A stretch of DNA of 18,264 bases from JAJPGZ01 sp041167105. GTDB lineage: Bacteria; Verrucomicrobiota; Verrucomicrobiia; Chthoniobacterales; UBA10450. Under the pieces are notes generated by a model, which was given only the letters and a program-made list of their open reading frames with translations, made no database searches and was not told the origin of the DNA. Each line of letters opens with the position of its first letter. Within the stretch, counting starts at the first letter, position 1. The translations under genes were made by a program, and so were the position numbers. The stretch spans positions 1 through 18,264 of the forward strand of contig JBEEGX010000132.1 of the NCBI GenBank assembly GCA_041167105.1, read 5' to 3'. Below are positions 13,566-18,264 of this stretch, piece by piece.

Positions 13566-15071
13566 GTGAAACCCGTGCAAGATCGACATATACGCCTCGC
13601 CATCTTTATCGGCGTAATCGCGGTCGCGGTGCGTTTCATCGCGATCAACCAGCCCTTCGTCGACGAATGGAGTTGGCGACAAAGCGACGTGGCGGCGATC
13701 GCGCGAAATTTTCTCACCGGCGGTTTCCATTTCGCGCGACCGCAGATCGATTGGGCGGGGGACCAGCCAGGTTATGTCGGTACCGAATTGCCCATCGTTC
13801 CATTCGTCGCCGCGCTCGCTTACAAAATATTTGGCGTCCACGAATGTATTGGACGCGTGGAGGCGGTCATTCTATTCGCCGCATCTCTCCCATTTTTCTT
13901 TTTACTCGTGTGCGACATGTTCGGCACGACCGCGGCGACATGCGCGCTTTTCTTCTACTGCTTCGCGCCGTTGTCGGTGATGGCGAGCCGTTGCTTCATG
14001 CCCGACATGCCCTCGCTCTCGGTCTCGATCATCGGGCTGTATTTCTTCCAATGCTGGATTGCCGCTGCAAAATCGACATCTTTCTTTGCCAGCGCCGCCT
14101 GCATTTCGTTGTCGATCTTGCTCAAAGCTCCGGCTGCAATTATCGGCGCGCCTCTGGCTGTAGCGGCGGTCTATGACCGTCGCATTCTTCGCGGAGATTC
14201 GAGCGACGGTCATAGGCCGCCGCTACAGTGGCTCGGTTTGTTCGCGATGATTGCACTGCTTCCATCCGCAATCTGGTACTGGCACGCCTATCAAATCAGC
14301 AAAGAATTTTATCCGCATCACTTTTTCGGCGCCGGCGGATTTCGGTTCGAGCAACTGTCTTGGTATTTCGCAATCGTTAGGGGCCTGTTCGTTTCATCGC
14401 TTACACCCGTTCTGTTCATTCTCGGGATTGCCGGCGCGATCGTTGCAAGATCGACAATCAAATCTCGCGTGCTCTACGCCTGGCTCGTCGCGATGATTCT
14501 TTTCATCGTCGTGGTCGGCTACGGAAATCGTCATCCGTGGTATCAACTGCCGCTCGTCCCGATCGCCGCCGCATTCGCCGGTGAATTTTGCGCGCGCGTC
14601 ATGTCATTGCGCGCGTTTGCCAATCCGCATTCCTACGCCGCACTATTCATGCGCGCCGGGTTCGCAATTGTCGCCACCACCTTCGCGGCCTGTTCGCTCA
14701 TGCAAAGCGAATTGCTTTATCGCCCGGTGGCGGCGGAGTTGCGCGAAGCCGGTTTGGAATTGAAACGAACAACACCACCGGGTTCGCTGATTGTCGCGCC
14801 GGATTACGGTGATCCGACGATTTTCTATTACGCGGAGCGCCGCGGCTGGCACTTTCTCGAGTGTGACGGCGTCTACAACGGTCATCCGTCTTCGAGCGAA
14901 GATGCGATTGTCGATCTTGCGCAATTACGCTGGCGCGGCGCGACCCATCTAGTCTTTTATTCCAAGACCGTTTGGTGGCTCGATGAGTACAAAGAATTTG
15001 CGCGATACGTCGAACAAAACGCGACGCTGCTTGAATCGAACGCGCAATTCAGGATTTATCGGCTGAAGTAA
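13566..15071 (+). CDS. GT39/PMT-like polytopic membrane glycosyltransferase
   Basis: About 500 residues with many membrane helices: an N-terminal helix (AIFIGVIAVAVRFIAI), the first-loop acidic motif PFVDEWSWRQSD typical of ArnT/PMT-type (GT-C) enzymes that use polyprenyl-linked sugars, then about nine to ten further helices and a soluble extracytoplasmic C-terminus of about 130 residues (from ELLYRPVAAEL). Starts: no ATG is present in the first segment; GTG 13566 gives MKPVQDRHIRL just before the first helix, while TTG 13512, TTG 13563 and GTG 13575 are alternatives. It overlaps the convergent methyltransferase by 23 bases. A 71-bp REP-like hairpin is translated in frame within a loop (14158-14228). 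Four dispersed 10-mers. It probably glycosylates a lipid or protein on the outer face of the membrane. Confidence 0.82.
   Translation: MKPVQDRHIRLAIFIGVIAVAVRFIAINQPFVDEWSWRQSDVAAIARNFLTGGFHFARPQIDWAGDQPGYVGTELPIVPFVAALAYKIFGVHECIGRVEAVILFAASLPFFFLLVCDMFGTTAATCALFFYCFAPLSVMASRCFMPDMPSLSVSIIGLYFFQCWIAAAKSTSFFASAACISLSILLKAPAAIIGAPLAVAAVYDRRILRGDSSDGHRPPLQWLGLFAMIALLPSAIWYWHAYQISKEFYPHHFFGAGGFRFEQLSWYFAIVRGLFVSSLTPVLFILGIAGAIVARSTIKSRVLYAWLVAMILFIVVVGYGNRHPWYQLPLVPIAAAFAGEFCARVMSLRAFANPHSYAALFMRAGFAIVATTFAACSLMQSELLYRPVAAELREAGLELKRTTPPGSLIVAPDYGDPTIFYYAERRGWHFLECDGVYNGHPSSSEDAIVDLAQLRWRGATHLVFYSKTVWWLDEYKEFARYVEQNATLLESNAQFRIYRLK
14158..14228. repeat. 71-bp REP-like inverted repeat inside the GT39 coding sequence
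   Basis: Two 26-base arms, 14158-14183 and 14203-14228, are reverse complements with a single mismatch (T14170 against the C of the other arm) around a 19-base spacer. The left arm begins CTGTAGCGGCGG and the right arm ends CCGCCGCTACAG. In the gene frame it encodes VAAVYDRR, then DGHRPPLQ. These peptides match what I remember as repeat-derived insertions in verrucomicrobial proteins. The flanking helices are intact, so the repeat appears to be tolerated in a loop. Confidence 0.85.
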
Positions 15072-15666
15072 TCGACTTCTCCAAGACGTAAACTTTGTCG
15101 CGGCCGCCCGGGATTTTAAACTTGTGCTTCACCGGAAGATTTTCGAAAACGCGATCGAGTGTTTTTTCGTTGAAGCGCGACGGATGATTCGGGTCGCCGC
15201 CCCCGGACAAACGCGTCGCTATTTTGGCCAGAAGCGGAAATCTGCTGCTGGAGAGATTACGAATGGGCTCCATAATGATGACCTGACGTTCGGCCGCGGC
15301 GAGCATGCGTTGAATGAACGCAGTTGGATCCGGCAGGAAAAAGAGCAGGCCACCTTGCAACACCACGTAGTCGGCGCGCGGCAACGGTTTGTCCGAGCGA
15401 AGGTCCCACACCAACGCCGCGATGCCGCGCTTGGTTAACGCTTCAACGAAGAACGGACTGCTATCGAGCCCGGTGTATTTTACCGATTTACGACTGAGAT
15501 AACCGCGATAAAGCAACGCCGAGCCGCAGCAAAGATCGACAACGCTCGATCCCGGCGGAATGAGATCGGCCACCATCTGATGCCGCGCCAGATAGCTGCG
15601 GCGGTAGAGCGACCGCATGATGAGATCGTAAATCGCGATGTTGCGATAAATCAGTTTCGTTTCCAT
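15049..15666 (-). CDS. Class I SAM-dependent methyltransferase
   Basis: 205 residues. Rossmann-type methyltransferase with motif I VVDLCCGSALL (about 42-52), motif II YTGLDSSP (64-71), a DYVVLQGGLLFFLPDP motif IV region and the typical lid helix. The N-terminus (YRNIAIYDLIMRSLYRRSYLARH) is an amphipathic helix seen in UbiE-like enzymes that act on membrane or lipid-linked substrates. It is the last gene of the - strand polysaccharide cluster, 17 bases after the aminotransferase stop, so it may methylate a glycan or lipid intermediate. Its 3' end overlaps the convergent GT39 gene by 23 bases. One dispersed 10-mer sits in the codons of motif I. Substrate unknown. Confidence 0.85.
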   Translation of the reverse strand: METKLIYRNIAIYDLIMRSLYRRSYLARHQMVADLIPPGSSVVDLCCGSALLYRGYLSRKSVKYTGLDSSPFFVEALTKRGIAALVWDLRSDKPLPRADYVVLQGGLLFFLPDPTAFIQRMLAAAERQVIIMEPIRNLSSSRFPLLAKIATRLSGGGDPNHPSRFNEKTLDRVFENLPVKHKFKIPGGRDKVYVLEKSITSADKS

Positions 15667-15683
15667 TGCGCGCGAGTTGCTCG

Positions 15684-16811
15684 TTAACGAAAATCTTCCA
15701 CCGCCGCAATGACCTGTTCTTGCTCGGTTGCGCTAAGGTCGTTGTAAAATGGCAAGCGCAACAAACGTGCGCTCGCGTTCTCGCTCACTGGACAATCGCC
15801 CTCTTTGCCGCCGAACCCGCGGCCCATCTTCGAAAGATGAAGCGGGACGTAATGGAATGCGCTTTGCACTCCGCGCGCGCGCAAATGCGCGATCAATCGG
15901 TCGCGGTCATCGCTGCTCGGCATGAGGACATAGAAGATGTGGTACGATTGTTCGACATGCGACGGCACGGTTGGCAATTGCGCGCTGCATCGCTTCGTCC
16001 AATCGCGCAATTGTTCGTCATAACGATTCCAGATTTCTTTGCGCCGCGCTTGGATTTGTTCGCGCGCTTCTAACTGCGCGAAAAGAAACGCCGCCAAAAT
16101 ATCCGACGGCGAATAGCTCGAGCCGACGTCAACCCACGTGTATTTGTCGACCTCGCCACGAAAGAACGCATCGCGGTTGGTCCCTTTCTCGCGAATAATT
16201 TCGGCGCGGCGAATAAATCGCTCGTCGTTGATTAAAAGCGCGCCGCCTTCCCCGCAGGTAAAATTCTTGGTCGAATGAAAACTTTGCGCGGCGAACTCGC
16301 CGATGGAACCAAGATGTCGATCTTTGTATTTCCCGAACAAGCCATGCGCGTTGTCTTCGATGACAGCGAGCGAATGCTTTCGCGCAAGATCGACAATCGC
16401 ATCCATCTCGCACGCGACGCCGGCGTAATGCATCGGCACAATCGCTTTCGTCCGCGCGGTTAGATGCCGTTCGATCTTTGTTTCGTCGATGTTGAGCGTG
16501 TCCGCGCGAATGTCGGCGAAGACCGGTTTCGCTCCGCGCAAAACAAATGCGTTCGCGGTCGAAGGAAAATTGAAAGACGGCACGATGACTTCATCGCCCG
16601 GCGCGAGATCGAGCAGCAACGCCGCCATTTCCAGCGCGGCCGTGCAGGAAGTTGTGAGCAACCCTTTTTTTGCGCCGAGCTCACTTTGCAAAAGCGTCTG
16701 ACATTTTACCGTGAACTCGCCATTGCCATTGATGCTGCCGGCAGTAACGGCCGCGCGCATATAATCCAACTCGCGGCCGAGAATCGACGGCCGATTAAAT
16801 GGAATCGTCAT
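15684..16811 (-). CDS. wecE: WecE/RffA-type dTDP-4-amino-4,6-dideoxygalactose transaminase
   Basis: PLP-dependent DegT/DnrJ/EryC1 sugar aminotransferase, 375 residues, making a 4-amino-4,6-dideoxyhexose on a nucleotide for surface glycan synthesis. It follows E. coli WecE closely as I recall it: IPFNRPSILGRELDYM at the start, SCTAALEMAALLLDLAPGDEV, NAFVLRGAKPVF, DTLNIDET, VPMHYAGVACEMD, REKGTNRDAFFRGEVDKYTWVDVGSSY. PLP residues: Asp153 (VIEDNAH) and Lys182 (SFHSTKNFTCGEGGA). The start codon overlaps the preceding GT2 stop (ATGA), a sign of translational coupling. Two dispersed 10-mers. The other enzymes expected for TDP-Fuc4N (RmlA, RmlB, WecD) are not in the window. WecE rather than another DegT family member: fairly sure from the shared blocks. 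Confidence 0.92.
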   Translation of the reverse strand: MTIPFNRPSILGRELDYMRAAVTAGSINGNGEFTVKCQTLLQSELGAKKGLLTTSCTAALEMAALLLDLAPGDEVIVPSFNFPSTANAFVLRGAKPVFADIRADTLNIDETKIERHLTARTKAIVPMHYAGVACEMDAIVDLARKHSLAVIEDNAHGLFGKYKDRHLGSIGEFAAQSFHSTKNFTCGEGGALLINDERFIRRAEIIREKGTNRDAFFRGEVDKYTWVDVGSSYSPSDILAAFLFAQLEAREQIQARRKEIWNRYDEQLRDWTKRCSAQLPTVPSHVEQSYHIFYVLMPSSDDRDRLIAHLRARGVQSAFHYVPLHLSKMGRGFGGKEGDCPVSENASARLLRLPFYNDLSATEQEQVIAAVEDFR

Positions 16812-17743
16812 CGCTCGCCGCCGCCGGTCTCGTAAATTTGGCGAATGACCGTGTAAGGCCGGTTCTTCGTTTCAACAAAGATGACCGCGAGATAAGTCGC
16901 GATGATGCCGAGGCAAAAGAGAATCACGCCGCCGAGAAGCCAGATTGAGACGATGAGCGAAGTCCAGCCGGTCGGCGCGATGCCGAAGACAAAATATTCG
17001 CCGACAAGTTCGACCGCATACACCGCCGAAAGCAGCGTCATGAAAAAGCCGAGGTACGCGATCATGCGCAGCGGTTTGCTGCTGAATGCGGTGATGGCGT
17101 AAACCGCGGCCGCGAGCCGGCGGCGAAATGTATATGTCGTTGAACCCTTGAATGGATTTTTGCGAACGGGCACCGCCGTTTGTTTGAAACCGGTCACTTC
17201 CCAGAGACCGATCATGTTCGAGAGATGTTCCTTGTGCCGGATTAATTGATCGACATAACGGCGCGTCATTAAACGCGCGGTCAACGAATGCGCGGGAATC
17301 GGATGATCGGAAAAGATTTTGAAGAGCGCGTAAAACAAATTGGCGAGCGTGCGTGTGAGCCACGGGCCGTGACGCGGCGATTGCACTCCATAGGCCGCGT
17401 CGGCGTTCTCGCGCTCGAGCGTCGTCCAGAATTCCCCAAGAATTTCGGGCGGCTCTTCAAGATCGACATCGATAAGGAAAACGAAATCGCCGCGCGCGTG
17501 TTCGAGTCCCGTCATCATCGCCTTGTGATGTCCGAAGTTGCGCGAAAGATCGACAATGCGAATGCGCGGATCTTGTTTCTGCAATTCGAGCGCGACTTCG
17601 AGCGACCGATCGGTCGAACCGTCATTCACGAAAATGATTTCCAGATCGTTCGTGATCTTCGCGGCTTCCGCGCGAACGCGGCGGTAAAATTCCTCGATAT
17701 AAGGCGCGGATTGAAAAAATGTGGTGACGATCGACAACTTCAT
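16808..17743 (-). CDS. GtrB/DPM1-type polyprenyl-phosphate glycosyltransferase
   Basis: GT2 enzyme, 311 residues, that charges undecaprenyl phosphate with a sugar at the inner face of the membrane. Motifs: LSIVTTFFQSAPYIEEFY (3-20), IIFVNDGSTDRSLE (36-49), LSRNFGHHKAMMTGL (65-79), DxD region FLIDVDLEEPPEI (89-101). Two C-terminal membrane helices (about 227-250 and 262-290) match the GtrB/ArnC layout, and the tail KNRPYTVIRQIYE is typical of the family. It precedes wecE with an ATGA overlap and follows the truncated membrane-associated protein by 62 bases. Two dispersed 10-mers, one of which encodes the DxD region itself, giving D-V-D-L where many relatives have D-A-D-L. A role in supplying a lipid-linked sugar to a GT-C transferase is inferred. 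Confidence 0.9.
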   Translation of the reverse strand: MKLSIVTTFFQSAPYIEEFYRRVRAEAAKITNDLEIIFVNDGSTDRSLEVALELQKQDPRIRIVDLSRNFGHHKAMMTGLEHARGDFVFLIDVDLEEPPEILGEFWTTLERENADAAYGVQSPRHGPWLTRTLANLFYALFKIFSDHPIPAHSLTARLMTRRYVDQLIRHKEHLSNMIGLWEVTGFKQTAVPVRKNPFKGSTTYTFRRRLAAAVYAITAFSSKPLRMIAYLGFFMTLLSAVYAVELVGEYFVFGIAPTGWTSLIVSIWLLGGVILFCLGIIATYLAVIFVETKNRPYTVIRQIYETGGGER

Positions 17744-17805
17744 CGCGGTGAAACTTCTTCCCTCGGGCGGTTTTGCTCAATCAAATTCAAAGCGTCGCCA
17801 CGCCC

Positions 17806-18264
17806 TCAGTCCGCCGGCCAATCGACCCGGAAAATCGCACCGGCCGGAAGCTGTGCCGGCGGCGGAAAGCTCTCCGGCGCGGCTTCGACCAATGCGCGCG
17901 GAAACCACGCGAAGAGATATCGATCTCCGGCGAATCGATGGAAGTGAATGTTTTCGCGGTTTTCCCAGAACGTTTCTTTGATTTGTGTGACCTGCTCGAT
18001 GCGACCGCCGCTAGCCGCAATGTCGCGTTGCAGTTGCGCCCACGAATCCCGTGCGCCCAAATCCCATGCCGGACGCCACGCGATCCAGCGAACACGATCG
18101 GCGCCGAAACAATATTCCGGCAATTGCTGCCGCCGCGCCGCATCGTAGACCGGTGAATCGCGCGCGATCGTTAGGCCGAGCCGCAACCCGGTGTAAAAGT
18201 ATATTGGTTCGTATTCGTAATTTGCGATCAGCACATCCTCAGGTTTCGCCTGCTGTTGCAGAAG
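17806..18264 (-). CDS. C-terminal part of a probable GT39/PMT-like membrane transferase, 5' end outside window
   Basis: The frame is open to the window edge, so only the last 152 residues are visible, starting LLQQQAKPEDVLIANYEYEP. The GTG at 18234 lies in mid-domain and is not a likely start. The piece has no membrane helix and looks like the extracytoplasmic C-terminal domain that ends ArnT/PMT-like enzymes. Compare its EDVLIANYEYEPIYFYTGLR with GSLIVAPDYGDPTIFYYAERRG in the GT39 gene at 13566-15071, about the same distance from the C-terminus. It would be the first visible gene of the - strand surface-glycan cluster. No exact dispersed 10-mer; one copy of the second word (18169-18176). Family assignment is inference from this similarity. 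Confidence 0.6.
   Translation of the reverse strand, partial: LLQQQAKPEDVLIANYEYEPIYFYTGLRLGLTIARDSPVYDAARRQQLPEYCFGADRVRWIAWRPAWDLGARDSWAQLQRDIAASGGRIEQVTQIKETFWENRENIHFHRFAGDRYLFAWFPRALVEAAPESFPPPAQLPAGAIFRVDWPAD

Larger units (their letters stand above)
1224..17555. repeat. Dispersed 10-mer TGTCGATCTT / AAGATCGACA, 35 exact copies
   Basis: Copies reading TGTCGATCTT on the + strand start at 1492, 1582, 1942, 2315, 3907, 4154, 4456, 4799, 4814, 6331, 7021, 8886, 9120, 11321, 12572, 12977, 14110, 14909 and 16315. Copies reading AAGATCGACA start at 1224, 2265, 2284, 2621, 5221, 7145, 8793, 11280, 12507, 12753, 13579, 14447, 15532, 16386, 17459 and 17546. The base before TGTC is A or T in 31 of 35. 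Single-mismatch copies are also visible (2778, 3358, 4611, 5954, 10483, 11101, 11603, 17247). All but 12977 lie wholly within genes. Counted by eye; one or two could be missed. Random expectation is about 0.03 for both strands. Confidence 0.95.
105..18176. repeat. Second dispersed word YGTTAGGC / GCCTAACR, 14 copies
   Basis: Copies start at 105, 1239, 2402, 6399, 7559, 9342, 10322, 10999, 11457, 11633, 12453, 12606, 13377 and 18169, in both orientations. About one is expected by chance. Shorter YGTTAGG copies are at 340, 1087, 5787, 8603, 9846 and 14376 (5787 is the one with the other base at the first position). The word brings in codons that are otherwise rare here (TTA, CTA, AGG), for example TCG-TTA-GGC and GTT-AGG. 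Counted by eye. Confidence 0.7.

Noticed and set aside
1224..17555. Reading the 10-mer as a transcription terminator or operator
   Set aside because: Copies are almost all inside genes, in both orientations, mostly single and without T-runs; only one touches a stop codon.
1224..17555. Reading the 10-mer as Chi or KOPS
   Set aside because: Those are strand-biased; here orientations are 19 to 16. A whole-genome test could still change this.
1..18264. CRISPR array, insertion sequence, phage or defence system
   Set aside because: No regularly spaced long direct repeats, transposase, integrase, nuclease or toxin-antitoxin pair found on either strand.

Overview
The window looks like a piece of a high-GC (roughly 57 %, estimated by eye) bacterial chromosome, most likely a Verrucomicrobiota member of the Chthoniobacterales/Spartobacteria type. 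That placement is inference. It rests on the gene set (a zinc-ribbon Ser/Thr kinase, a tryparedoxin-like thioredoxin, a ClpX-like ATPase next to a class III cyclase, a ThrRS without its TGS domain) and on three short dispersed repeats of a style I associate with that group. I see no insertion sequence, phage gene, tRNA, rRNA or CRISPR array.

Layout. 2-1696 (+) is a large membrane glycosyltransferase whose 5' end lies outside the window; it converges on and overlaps rluD (1620-2531, -). From 2567 the + strand carries a transmembrane Ser/Thr kinase and an exported thioredoxin-like protein. Then come a ClpX-like ATPase, an overlapping class III cyclase-like protein, recR, lipA and a cytoplasmic GT2 transferase (5795-10925). 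The - strand block 13512-10933 holds a small secreted protein of unknown function, thrS and a probable 31-residue membrane peptide. A GT39/PMT-like membrane transferase (13566-15071, +) converges on a - strand surface-polysaccharide cluster. In transcription order (18264 to 15049) that cluster is: the C-terminus of another exported or membrane protein, a GtrB/DPM1-type transferase, a WecE-type sugar aminotransferase (ATGA overlap) and a methyltransferase. This suggests synthesis and lipid-linked transfer of an amino-sugar-containing surface glycan.

The most unusual thing is not a gene. The 10-mer TGTCGATCTT (reverse complement AAGATCGACA) occurs 35 times in 18.3 kb by my count, about once per 520 bases, where chance predicts about 0.03. 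It is almost evenly split between strands (19/16), lies inside genes in all but one case, and is read in all six frames, so it is kept at the DNA level and not for the peptide it encodes. This resembles the DNA uptake sequences of Pasteurellaceae and Neisseriaceae, or cyanobacterial HIP1, and I know of no such element described for this group. A second word, YGTTAGGC, occurs 14 times (about 1 expected). Other non-genic structures are a 71-bp REP-like hairpin translated within the GT39 gene, a degenerate heptamer array before lipA, and a dispersed-repeat fragment upstream of thrS.
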